The notes beneath the pieces are model-generated. The model saw only the letters and a list, made by a program, of their open reading frames with translations, did no database searches and had not been told where the DNA came from. From positions 7,430,988 to 7,494,987 of the forward strand of contig JBOZIK010000001.1 in assembly GCA_051453625.1 (NCBI GenBank): a stretch of 64,000 nt of DNA, given 5' to 3'. The position numbers were made by a program, and so were the translations under genes. Origin of the DNA: Welwitschia mirabilis. Its lineage: Eukaryota; Gnetophyta; Gnetopsida; Welwitschiales. Every line of letters starts with the position of its first letter. The first letter of the stretch is position 1. Below, in pieces: positions 50,610 through 61,589 of this stretch.

Positions 50610-51763
50610 CCTTCTAGATTGTGACCACTATCCTATGACATAGAAGGTTTTATGTCACATGAATAAAAGTCACATAAAAAAAATATAAATGAGAAAATGT
50701 GCTAAAACATAATCACCCTAATCAACACCATAATAAAATAATAGGAACACCCAAAAAGGAAAACCATGGAATGCATTAGTTTCTAATATTCTCTTTAGTT
50801 GAGTTTTCAAGAAGATAATTTCTAATGTATTAAATTTCAATAATTTAGTTTATCCAAGCTTCTTTAAGCATCTAAAAATGGTTTATGAATGAACATTAAA
50901 TCTAACAATTAATGCACATCTTTAAAAGTATACTTCTTTTCTTAAAGCACATCCCACAGAGAAAGAGTATCCTTCCTCGCATGCATGTTTCTATATTTGT
51001 TGTATAGCTACTTATTTTAATGGTATCAAAAGTTCATTGTGTAAAGCCATTTTTAAATCAATCAAGCATCAGTTATAGAAAATTTTATGTCACTATTATA
51101 AAATAATGGAATAAAATAAATAGCTTACACATAAGAATTATCAAATACTTGTGGTTTTGTATATCGTTTGAGATAGTAGAACTTAATGATAACTACATTC
51201 AAGTTAAAAAGAATAGAACTTGAGAAAAAGATGGAGGGTTATCAAAGTAACTTGAAAAATACTTTGAAATCCAAACTAGACTTGATAAAGAGAGAAATAA
51301 TACAAGATTACATAGGTTAGCACATATATGTGCTCATCCAAATGTGAAAAAAAAAAGATGCTTAGCTAAAAATGGTATGTGCAGTGAAACTTAAAGATGG
51401 TAAACTAGATCCTAACTGATCTTTCAATGAGAAACCTTGGTTAATATGTGATGTTTCTACTACATCATCTCAACAATTGAAGTGTTTTAAACTTATGAAT
51501 ATGGATAGAGAAGAAACACTTATGGATATAAAAATTTGAAACCATTCTTTCAGTGAGGCACTGCAAGCATGAAATATTAAACATAAATCTAGTAGTTGTC
51601 ATTCATCAACCACAACATTGAAGGATAATTCTAGTAATTGCAAGGCTTTAAGGAAGAGGAATATCATAAAGTTAAATGATTATCTTCAATATGTGTCTCG
51701 TAAGAAGGCATATTGAAAAGAAAACATGGTTAAATTAAGAGCATGTCATATGAAGATGCTAAC
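50610..51763. other. AT-rich DNA, nothing recognised
   Basis: No family motif. The plus strand has a moderately open stretch with Ser-rich text near 51590-51720 that I could not identify. It ends at the LTR start at 51764. Confidence 0.45.
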
Positions 51764-52450
51764 TGTCATGTCTTAATTTTTCAATAGTTTTACAACTTAG
51801 CCTATAATTTTTTAAATATAAATGAATAATATAGTCTAAGTTAATGTCTTGTAGGCTAAAATATTTATTGCAAGTGGTGAAATATGTATAAGTAATAAGA
51901 TATAGTCTTGTGATTATTTCTTAGAATTTATTTGATAAATGTCTTATCTTGTTTATTTTAATAAAAATAATTGCTATTAAGTTTTCTTTTTCTTATTTAT
52001 GGTAAAATAGTGGTATCTTTTGAAATTTTGACATTTCCTTTTAAATGCCTTATTTGAGTTAGCATTAATGATTATTTTAGAATCTACCATTATGATAAAG
52101 TATTAAATGTACCTAGTGGTTAAACAAAGTAATGATTGGAGGTTAGGAAATCATAATCATTTTTGCCAATTTTTACAAAGATAGTGTCTCTTTGTATCTT
52201 CTTTAAGAAAGTATTTTTTCATATCCTCTTTATCTTCTTGTTATATATAAGACTTACTTTTCTTTTATTCATGTTATTGAAAAACCATTTATTATTAGAT
52301 CTTGACAACCTTGAATCTTGAAGTTTTGGAAATGTAGGAGTCTTGGAAACATTAGAGTCTTGAAATCCTTGAAGTCTTGAGGTTTTTAAAATGTTAAAAA
52401 CTTTTACATTAGATTTTGAGTATGATTCTTGAATTCTTTTTATAGTCTAG

Positions 52451-52586
52451 ATAGATTATTGTTTCTTANNNNNNNNNNNNNNNNNNNNNNNNNNNNNNNN
52501 NNNNNNNNNNNNNNNNNNNNNNNNNNNNNNNNNNNNNNNNNNNNNNNNNNNNNNNNNNNNNNNNNNNNATAGATTATTGTTTCTTA
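52451..52586. repeat. 100-N gap with 18-bp identical flanks
   Basis: N runs 52469-52568. 52451-52468 is identical to 52569-52586. This is the shortest overlap of the series. Confidence 0.8.
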
Positions 52587-52829
52587 ATAAATCTACTACT
52601 TTCTTAAAAATCTTGTAAAGTTTTAAAGTATGTTACCTATCTATATAAGTTTATAGTCTATGTAAGTAGGATTATTTTTTAAAATTTATTCTTACATAAC
52701 TTCATTTCTTTGTAGGAATTGATACCTTGTTAGAAAAATTTTGTAAAGTATCTTGATAAAAATTTGTGACAATGAATCTTGCATCTTCTTATAATATATT
52801 ATAATCTTCAAATCTTTATGGAAATTAGA

Positions 52830-53070
52830 ATTCCAAAAATCAATGAATGAGGTAGTGCAATATGAGAAACCCACATATCACTAAATGAGGTAGTGGGATT
52901 GATATACTCATAGATCATTAAATGAGAAAGTGGAGAACGAAAAATCCATAAATCATCAAATGAGGCAGTGGAGTATGAAAATATCATAAAGCATCAAATG
53001 AGGAACTGAGATTAATAGATTCATAGATCACCAAATAAGGCAATGAAATTCATAAATCCTTGAATGAGGC
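52830..53070. repeat. LTR minisatellite, fourth copy
   Basis: Five or so ~40-50-base units with the 'AAATGAGGCAGTGG' core, at the corresponding place in this LTR. Confidence 0.75.
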
Positions 53071-53089
53071 AGCTAAAGAAAAATATATG

Positions 53090-54334
53090 AATATTTATAA
53101 AAATTTAGTTCTTCTCATTCATTTCCATAAATCCATCTCTTGAGACCTTAATCTTATTTCATCTTAAATTATCTTTTGTCTTGGGATTCATTAACCTTTA
53201 TCTTTGCCTTACCTAGGCCATACTAGAGGCTATGAAGATTTCATAGTTCTCACTCCATATTCTTGTGTTAAAAAGATGGAAAATCTAGAGTACTTAAAAG
53301 CTGAATTAATTTATCAAGGAGGGCACATTGGAGTGGAAATCATCATTTTATTGTCTAGTTTATGTTAAAGAATAATGTTGAAGTTAATTATTATTACTAA
53401 AACTTATAATATTATTATAATATTTTATGAATCTTTTATATCCTAGGTGTTATAGTTATTTAATAACCTTGAAATACTTTTGAACTTGACATATATTTTC
53501 ATGCACTTAAAACTTTTTGGTGATGTATATCCAATTTTCAATACTATTTTAATGGTAAAACATGAGTTTAATAAATTTTTTGTATGCATCTTTAATATTT
53601 GATGTAAATCCCTTAAAAACGTATAGTTTAAATATAATATATTATTATTGAAGTTTAGGANNNNNNNNNNNNNNNNNNNNNNNNNNNNNNNNNNNNNNNN
53701 NNNNNNNNNNNNNNNNNNNNNNNNNNNNNNNNNNNNNNNNNNNNNNNNNNNNNNNNNNNNAATATTTATAAAAATTTAGTTATTCTCATTCATTTACATA
53801 AATCCATCTCTTGAGAACTTAATCTTGTTTCATCTTAAACTGTCTTTTGTTTTGGGATTCATTGACCTTTATCTTTGCCTTACCTAAGCCATACTGGAGG
53901 CTATGAATATTTCATAGTTCTCACTCTATATTCTTATGTTGAAAAGGTGAAAAATCTAGAGTACTTGAAAGCTGAATTAATTTATCAAGGAGGGCACGTT
54001 GGAGTGGAAATCATCATTTTATTGTCTAGTTTATGTTGGAGACTAATGTTGAAGTTAATTATTATTACTAAAAGTTATAATATTATTATCATATTTTATG
54101 GGTCTTTTATATCCTAGGTGTCATAGTCATTTAATAACCTTGAAATACTTTTGAACTTAACATATATCATCATGCACTTAAAACTTTTTGGTGATGTATA
54201 TCCATTTTTCAATACTATTTTAATGGTAAAACATGAGTTTAATAAATTGTTTGTATGCATCTTTAATATTTGATGTAAATCCCTTAAAAACGTCTACAGT
54301 TTAAATATAGGATATTATTATTAAAGTTTAGAAA
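53090..54334. repeat. 100-N gap with ~572-bp duplicated flanks
   Basis: N runs 53661-53760. 53090-53660 matches 53761-54334 with about 7% differences over 245 bases counted, mostly transitions. An open stretch in the right copy (53875-54117) is broken in the left copy and is not a gene. Confidence 0.9.
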
Positions 54335-55913
54335 AATTAATGTTACATAAATTTTAAGTATTAGAATATAGATACATACATAGATGGAAAATATGCTCAT
54401 AAATAACTCTATTGCTAAATGGTGATTTATTATTTCATAAAAATGATTGAAAGTCCTAAAATAGATGGTTTATTCTCTCACAGTTTATTAAAAACTTAAA
54501 TTAGAATTGTGATGAAGCTTTAAAGATCTTAAAAGAGCAAATGTTAAACTAGAGAAAATTTTAAAAATAAGATCTATATATTATTGTTAATCTAGAAATG
54601 ACTAAGTTAGAAATTAGTGAAAAGGTTAGTAGCAACATTGCTTATAAAGAAAATCCATAACCACCATATAAAATGATTAAGCATCTCCCTCATTTCATAA
54701 GAATAGAAGAAAATTCACATTTAATCGCATAGCTCTAGGAAAAGAACATTGAGTTGTAGATGCAGGACTCAAAGTAAAAAAAAAACAACACATTAGATAA
54801 TAGAGTATAACTTACAAACCAATTTTGAAGGAAATTCATCATCCATTCTGGTTAAGAAACAAAGCTCTTTAAAGAAAATAAAAATGATATAAATTAAAAA
54901 TGGATTTTTAAGGTTTCTTTATCACTTTATAAAGATGTAGTGATGAACATGATTTGCATTAGTGTTATGTTTATGTTGTAGTTGCATTTGCAACCTATAT
55001 TAGCATTTGTATTGTGGTTGCATTTGTAACCTATGTTTGCATTTTCTAAGGATTTAAAGAAAGTTAATTGTCATGGAATCATATAAACTAATGTCGAAAT
55101 AAATGAAGATAATAAATACATAACACAACTTAACATAACATTAAGAGTGAAGTTTTTTAAAATAGAAGAAGAAGTGACTTCCCTTACAGATTTGATGTGC
55201 CATAAGTAATCAAATGTAGATATCTTCTCAAGCATAAATATAGTGTTGGATTTAATTATAGAGGTGGTACTATAGGATTGAATAATCTTTAAAAGATTAA
55301 ATTATTTAAATGGTAAAATGATTTATCTATGGTATAAAAGTGTTACTTACACAAAATAAATAAAACCAATATTTTTAGAGCTACATTACATGTATAATTT
55401 AAGTTTTATGAGATCAATAAAATTAAAATACTCGTCTTCAAACACTTGCAAATAGATTGTATGAGATAAAGAAGTATAGAACTAATCATGGACATTTCAA
55501 ATACTTATTTTCTCATGTATAAATGGCTTAAAATGTAATTTTTAATGGACTTTTTATAAATATAAGCTTAATATGTATCCTTTAAGGTAAAATCTAGGTG
55601 TTTCTTATCAAAAATGCAGTTTAAGTTTTTTAATTTTTAGCCATTTTTTAGTGCTATTATCATTTGTTACATTGACAATGCAAAATAGACTATTTTGATC
55701 ACATAAATCTTGAGGCCTAGCTTCCCTTATTAAATTTCAAATAAAGATAATTTTAAAGATAACCATAAGCTTGGTTATTAATCTTAAATAATACATTAAT
55801 ATTTATTAATTCATTATTTTTAGGCTTTAAATTAAAAAAAGTAGATGTTAGGTTTTTAAATCAAAGCAACATTTCAAATTTTTTTATTGAAAAACATGGA
55901 TTTTATATTTTGG

Positions 55914-56040
55914 TATTAGAGCAACATATGAAGTTTTTAAGTGTAAAAGGTGGATCTTACATTTGGGTATCAGAGCCTAGGTTGTGATTTCATTAGGCAT
56001 AAGTACTATTAAGTTGTTATAAGCTTTAACATCAGAGCCT
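55914..56040 (+). other. Primer-binding site with two extra look-alikes
   Basis: GGTATCAGAGCC at 55966-55977 is a perfect core of the initiator-Met primer site and follows the LTR end. A second, degraded TGGTATTAGAGC lies just upstream (55914-55925) and a third 'ACATCAGAGCCTAGG' downstream (about 56028-56042). The internal start matches that of the element at 15000-26646. Confidence 0.75.
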
Positions 56041-56080
56041 AGGTTTTGATATGTATAGTTTAATTTTTCATAGGATTAAT

Positions 56081-56880
56081 ATGACCCCCAAGGAAAAAAG
56101 TAAATCCATAAACTGAGTTTAGAACATTAATGAATGTTGTAAAAAACTTAGTAGATGAACTTCATGAGCAAAGCAATGATAAGAAAAATGATGACTCTTT
56201 TAGAATGATGATGATGCAATTTAAGAGGATAAATATTTTTGAAGGCGTTCACAATGTAGTAGATGCAGAAGCTTGGCCGATTTTCATATAGAAGGAATTA
56301 TAATTATTTAATTTTACTACAAAACAAAAGGCAATGGAGAAACTCATAAAATTATTAAAGGAGTATCTTTATGGTGGGATACAAAAAGACTTCAAGCATT
56401 ATTTCCAATGCATATGAAATGCAAAGACTTTAAAAGAAGATTTAGAGGTAGAGATATCTTTGATTTTTTCAAAAATGTAAAGGCAAATAAATTTTACAAT
56501 CTTAGAAAGGGATCCATAACAATGGCCAATAGGAGCATAAATTTATGGAATTGTTGAGATATATTCCTGAATTAGCAAGTAATGAAGAAATCAAACTCAA
56601 AAAATTTGTGGCTAGTCTACATCCAATGATTTGAAAAAGTTAAAATATTTCAATTGCAAACCATTACAAAGGGCTTAGAGAAGGCTAGACTTAATGAGAA
56701 ATATTACACTATGAATAAAGACCTTAAGGAGAAAAGAATAATACCTAAATATAATACAAGAATGCAACCATAAAAGGAACCATTCAATGGAATATAGACA
56801 TGGTTAGATGGATAGGCAGAGTAAACATGGCTATAGTTAATGTTAGAGAAATTCATAAACCACAATGTTGTAATGCTAAT
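56081..56880 (+). pseudogene. Ty3/gypsy gag remnant
   Basis: Starts at ATG 56081 (MTPKEKS), 100 bases after the primer site. Protein text across frames follows gypsy Gag: INIFEGVHNVVDAEAW (family 'F.G..dp..A..W'), then KANKFYNLRKGSITMAN (family 'F..L.QG.mtV..Y') and LLRYIPELASNEEIKLKKF (family 'RY.P....de..k...F'). A poorly kept zinc-knuckle-like end lies near 56835-56870 (REIHKPQCC). At least ten stops and several shifts are present. Gag would package the element RNA. The reading is cut at about 56890 by the LTR of another element. Confidence 0.75.
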
Positions 56881-57086
56881 TAGTACGAATTTGATGGTGT
56901 ATTTTAAGTACTTTTTTAGGACATTTATATAGGTTNNNNNNNNNNNNNNNNNNNNNNNNNNNNNNNNNNNNNNNNNNNNNNNNNNNNNNNNNNNNNNNNN
57001 NNNNNNNNNNNNNNNNNNNNNNNNNNNNNNNNNNNTAGGAATTTGATGGTGTATTTTATGTACTTTTTTAGGATATTTATATAGGT
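56881..57086. repeat. 100-N gap with ~55-bp duplicated flanks
   Basis: N runs 56936-57035. 56881-56935 matches 57036-57086. Both copies include the junction between gag remnant and the next LTR (TGATGGTGTATTTTA). Confidence 0.85.
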
Positions 57087-58273
57087 TTGGATGCAATATT
57101 AATGATTATGAAGAACTAATAGGATGATCACTGAAACATGCAATTCTTAGGCTATTTGGAGGCATCTCAAGCTTATTCTGATACTTCATACTTTGGAAGA
57201 AGGATTCACCATGTAGAAGATTGATTCCTTTTTTATATTAGAGATGAAGAAGCTTGTCGTTCCCTCTGTCATCCCCAAAACAAGTAGGACAATAACACTA
57301 TCAATATGGATGGAGGCTACAGAGTTGACTATAGGCCTTAAGGATAATGGACCACATTTTAATGTGAAGTAACATTCCCAATGTTGTCCCCATGATAGTC
57401 GGTATGGTAGCTATTTTCTATGATGAAAAGAATTATATTTGTAATGAGATCATGTGATCCACTTAGGCTACTAGGATTTCTTTTCTGATCTTTAGGGTTA
57501 AGATTATAGAACTTCAATGTGCAACTATAAATACCCTCCCTTTTCTTCACTTCTATTTTTATATTTTGTGCTTAATGATTTTATGAGAGGAGACTGAAGG
57601 ACAAGAGGTTCATCCAATAGCTATAGAAAGAAGTTACCCTTGGTGTTGTGCTAAGTATCCTCCATTAAGATGCTACTACTTTGTTGTAAGTGTACGTAAA
57701 AGTTTCGTGATTGAATTCAAATATCCTCTTCACTATAATTATGTTTATGTTTCTTATGGTTTAAGTTGATTATAATTTAGTGACAATTCTATAATTTATT
57801 TGGATCTTAAGGGTAACCTTTGTTAAGGTTAATTCTATTAATTTAGATTTGCATTGCTATTTCATTTCCATTTCACATCTACATTTGATCTTCTATTTGG
57901 TAGATCTTATAGTTCATGTGAGTTAGGAATAAATGATGAATTTTTTAAAATGATTTAAATTATAAAGATCTAGTTCTTGTGATAGGAGAATTAGGATCCA
58001 AATAGAACTCATCTCATTTACATTTCATCCATTGCGTTTTGTCTTCACTCATAATTGCATTGTAGTTTTATATTTGTTTACTTTTATTTATTAAAAGGAA
58101 AAAGATCAAAATACTCTTAGAAATCAATTTTCTAACTTCTAGCTATGTGCCTTATAATGGGTTACAACATTCATGTTAACTCTCATCTATACTAGTATGT
58201 GTTTTTCTGTAAGTATTTTGATTTACAGATTTGCCTAAAGGACTTAAGGATTACATAAATTCATATCATAACA
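57044..58273 (+). repeat. 5' LTR (~1.23 kb)
   Basis: Begins TGATGGTGTATTTTA and ends TAACA just before the primer site. Contains a clean TATA box. The start is also present at 56892 in the overlapping contig. The partner LTR is not in the window, so the left edge rests on the TG start and the break in gag. Confidence 0.62.
57525..57533 (+). promoter_or_regulatory. TATA box in the LTR
   Basis: CTATAAATA, followed by a C-rich 'CCCTCCC' stretch, about 480 bases into the LTR and 740 bases before its end. This is a typical RNA polymerase II promoter position for the U3/R border. Confidence 0.65.
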
Positions 58274-58276
58274 TTT

Positions 58277-58294
58277 TGGTGCCATTACTAAGAA
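58277..58294 (+). other. Primer-binding site remnant (Asp tRNA type)
   Basis: TGGTGCCATTACTAAGAA against the Athila-type TGGCGCCGTTGCCGGGGA. All seven differences are C-to-T or G-to-A. It lies three bases after the LTR end. Confidence 0.7.
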
Positions 58295-58475
58295 AGGCCG
58301 TAAGGAGCTGAATTATTATTACTATTTTAATAAATACCTTAAATGTTTATTCAAGTTATTAATTTGAAATAGTATTATGTTTTTAGCATATCTTTAGTAG
58401 GTTTATTTTAGAAATTTTCATTTTTTGTAGTTTTTAAAATCCTTGTCATTCTCTCTATCATTTCAACAACATTGG

Positions 58476-58852
58476 NNNNNNNNNNNNNNNNNNNNNNNNN
58501 NNNNNNNNNNNNNNNNNNNNNNNNNNNNNNNNNNNNNNNNNNNNNNNNNNNNNNNNNNNNNNNNNNNNNNNNNNNNNNNNNNNNNNNNNNNNNNNNNNNN
58601 NNNNNNNNNNNNNNNNNNNNNNNNNNNNNNNNNNNNNNNNNNNNNNNNNNNNNNNNNNNNNNNNNNNNNNNNNNNNNNNNNNNNNNNNNNNNNNNNNNNN
58701 NNNNNNNNNNNNNNNNNNNNNNNNNNNNNNNNNNNNNNNNNNNNNNNNNNNNNNNNNNNNNNNNNNNNNNNNNNNNNNNNNNNNNNNNNNNNNNNNNNNN
58801 NNNNNNNNNNNNNNNNNNNNNNNNNNNNNNNNNNNNNNNNNNNNNNNNNNNN
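58476..58852. other. Estimated gap, 377 N
   Basis: Covers the leader and probably the start of gag. Confidence 0.9.
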
Positions 58853-60110
58853 TTATTTAAATATGTTGAAATCATCACAAAAAAAAGCAAGTTGCTTCAT
58901 CTAGCACTCAAATCATAATAGAAACTTCTACTTCAAATGCAAACATTACTTTTAGAGATTTAATTGTTAATTAAAAATGTGAAATCTAAAATCCCTTTGA
59001 TTTACCCCTTGATAATGGTGTATAATTAAGAAATTTGAGTGTCTATTTAAATTTTTTAGGGGAATATGAGGAAGACCCTTTCCAACATCTAGCTGATATT
59101 GAAAAACTTGCACTTACCTTAGGGAATGAAAAGAAACACATNNNNNNNNNNNNNNNNNNNNNNNNNNNNNNNNNNNNNNNNNNNNNNNNNNNNNNNNNNN
59201 NNNNNNNNNNNNNNNNNNNNNNNNNNNNNNNNNNNNNNNNNNNNNNNNNNNNNNNNNNNNNNNNNNNNNNNNNNNNNNNNNNNNNNNNNNNNNNNNNNNN
59301 NNNNNNNNNNNNNNNNNNNNNNNNNNNNNNNNNNNNNNNNNNNNNNNNNNNNNNNNNNNNNNNNNNNNNNNNTAGACATTCCAAATCTATTGATGAATTT
59401 CATAAGGAAGAGTTAGTTGATTATTTCTATAGTAGATTGAATTATCAAACTAAATAACTTATAGATTTTTCTTATAGAGGTAACTTGTTAAACTTAGTCT
59501 TGGAAGATGCATGGAGTGTGTTAGAAAACCTAGTAGAAATAATTCAAACTTAGATAAACCCACTAAAGAAAATTAAATCATAGGCCAAATAATAAAATAT
59601 TTAAAGGAGGTTAGACATGACAAGGAAGAATAAATAGGTGACTCAACTAACTTAATTAAATATTTCACTTTAGAGAAGTATACACAATTGATATTTGATG
59701 CAAAGGTAGTAAAAGATGAAAACTTAACTTTAACTTATAAAATTTATGAAGAAAACTCTCATCCAAAAGAGGATGTTTGAGGAAGTTTATACTTTCAACC
59801 AGAAAAAAACCTAACTTTAAAAGCCAATCACAATTTCAACAAAAATTAGATGGATACTCATAATGGAAACCTTTTAAGAATAAATTTAGAAATTCAAGCT
59901 TCCAACCAAATGACTTCAACTTTTCACCAAATTAAAATGACCCACTCAAAGATTCTATAAAAGAATTAAAAAGAGTGCAAGAAAAGACCAACAATAATAT
60001 TAAAAAGACTAATAGCAGTATTAAAAAGACTAATAGCAATATTAAAAACTTAGTAAATGCGATTCAAAAAACAATGCTTATCAATCAAAAACCATAAGGG
60101 TTTATTACAT
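58853..60110 (+). pseudogene. Gag of the gypsy element
   Basis: The clearest open part begins near 59035: FLGEYEEDPFQHLADIEKLA, like the 'F.G...EDP..HL..F' start of the Athila/Tat Gag core. After a 231-N gap (59142-59372) it resumes with KSIDEFHKEELVDYFYSRLN, then TKQLIDF and LEDAWSVLENL, matching the C-terminal part of the core. The tail holds a short tandem repeat of seven residues (59991-60050: NNIKKTN, SSIKKTN, SNIKNL), likely a coiled coil. Gag forms the particle that carries the RNA. Its start and middle are lost in gaps and several stops occur after 59457. Confidence 0.72.
59142..59372. other. Estimated gap, 231 N
   Basis: Falls in the middle of the Gag core. Flanks are not duplicated. 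Confidence 0.9.
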
Positions 60111-60200
60111 CTCAATCATTACCCAACCCAAATAAGGTTTAGAAATATCTGAAAGTAGTAATAAGAAGTGGAAATAATACAACACATCCTATTCATAAGG

Positions 60201-60454
60201 TTTCGACTTCTAAGAATAATAAAAATAAGGAAGATGATGTAGAAATTTTAGACTCATATAACTTTCCATGAATATNNNNNNNNNNNNNNNNNNNNNNNNN
60301 NNNNNNNNNNNNNNNNNNNNNNNNNNNNNNNNNNNNNNNNNNNNNNNNNNNNNNNNNNNNNNNNNNNNNNNNNNNTTTTAACTTCCAAGAATAATAAAAA
60401 TGAGGAAGATGATGTAGAAATTATAGACTCATATAACTTTCCATAAATATCACA
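60201..60454. repeat. 100-N gap with ~75-bp duplicated flanks
   Basis: N runs 60276-60375. 60201-60275 matches 60376-60454. Confidence 0.86.
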
Positions 60455-60679
60455 TACTAAAAAATCCTCCAAAAATATTTCATAAGAGAAAAAAAATCAT
60501 CTACACTTTAGTTAATACGAATCCTACCTTTGATGAATACTTAGAAATCTTAATACAAGAGGTGAATATCAACTTGCCTTTTTGGAAACTCTTGTAATAA
60601 TACCCTAAATATTCTAAGTTATGGAAGAACCTAGTGAGAATAAAATAAAAATTTACCATTCCTAACAAAGTGTTTCTTG

Positions 60680-61296
60680 CTTAATCCATTTGTAACTTAG
60701 TCATGAAAAAGTATCCTAAATTTAAGGATCCTAGACCCACAACTGTGAGTGTTACCTTAGAAGAAAATAAAAGAATTCGAAAAGGTTTAATTAACATTAG
60801 AGATAGTTTAAACCTCATGTATTTACACATATGTAAGAGACTTGGGTTGGAGAATAGAATAGAACCTATACAAATTATCTTAGAATTGGCTAATAATTTA
60901 ATCAAGAAATCATTAGAAATTATCAAGGACATAGTAATCCAAATCGAGGAATCCTTTTATCCCATAGATGTGATTAGCATTGAGGTAGAATATGATGGAG
61001 GTTATTCACTTCTCTTAGGAAGCTCCTTTTGTGCAACTATCCACTATATAATTAACACACATATCAGGATGATGGAATGCCATATAGGTAATAAATCATT
61101 TATCATTCGAGTTTTTAATGCTACTAAAAAGAACACAAGAGATGATTTTAACTTAGAACAAGAATTTAAACCAACCTTATTTTTACAATATTTACCAGTT
61201 GAGGAGATACTAATTATGTTACATAAACCAACTTTATGTGATAACCCAACTAAAACACACTGTCTTAAGTCTAAGGATGAAGAATATGTCGACTAG
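60680..61296 (+). pseudogene. Aspartic protease (retropepsin) domain
   Basis: The longest clean open stretch in the window, 60703-61296 (about 197 codons). It follows the plant gypsy protease: a region that should read 'L-D-L/S-G-A-S-V-N-L-M' appears as LINIRDSLNLM (about 60790-60822), so the catalytic Asp is Asn and the Gly is Arg, both G-to-A changes. Next come RLGLENRIEP, ILELANNL, a long hydrophobic strand IVIQIEESFYPIDVISI, and LLLGSSFCATIHYII in place of the usual 'ilGRPFLAT'. The protease would release Gag and Pol proteins. It stays open for ~590 bases despite the dead active site, so survival of the frame is probably chance or recency. Confidence 0.82.
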
Positions 61297-61589
61297 GAAG
61301 AAATTCTATTCATTCAGTAGAAAATCATTTTGCAGAGTATTTTTCCACATCTATTTTTCCCATGATAGATGAGACAATAGCTCAAAATATCAACCTCAAA
61401 CTAAAGAAATTACCCTAAAGTTTAAAATTTATTTTTCTATCTGGTAATTAAAACAAATCCCTAATAATATGTGACCTTCTTACTATTCAACAAGAATCAA
61501 ACTTGATCTCACTTTTAACTTCTAAACAAGATGCCTTTGCTTGGACTCATAAAGACTTAGTTATCATTTCTATTTCCATAGTTTAATAC

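Larger units (their letters stand above)
51764..55961 (+). repeat. 5' LTR of the gag-bearing relative
   Basis: Starts TGTCATGTCTTAATTTTTC, like the LTR at 15000, and shares its minisatellite and an 'aaggagggcac' region. It ends just before the primer site at 55966. Subtracting contig overlaps leaves about 3.4 kb. The part after 54335 aligns poorly with the shorter family member and may contain an insertion; a plus-strand NCDEALKILKEQM near 54505 is the only protein-like text and was not assigned. Confidence 0.65.

Noticed and set aside
53875-54117. 80-codon plus-strand open frame
   Set aside because: It lies in an LTR and the near-identical copy at 53200-53440 is interrupted, so it is not maintained as a gene.
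54480-54760. RNase H-like text (NCDEALKILKEQM) in the long LTR
   Set aside because: One short resemblance without the following motifs; too weak to call an inserted pol fragment.
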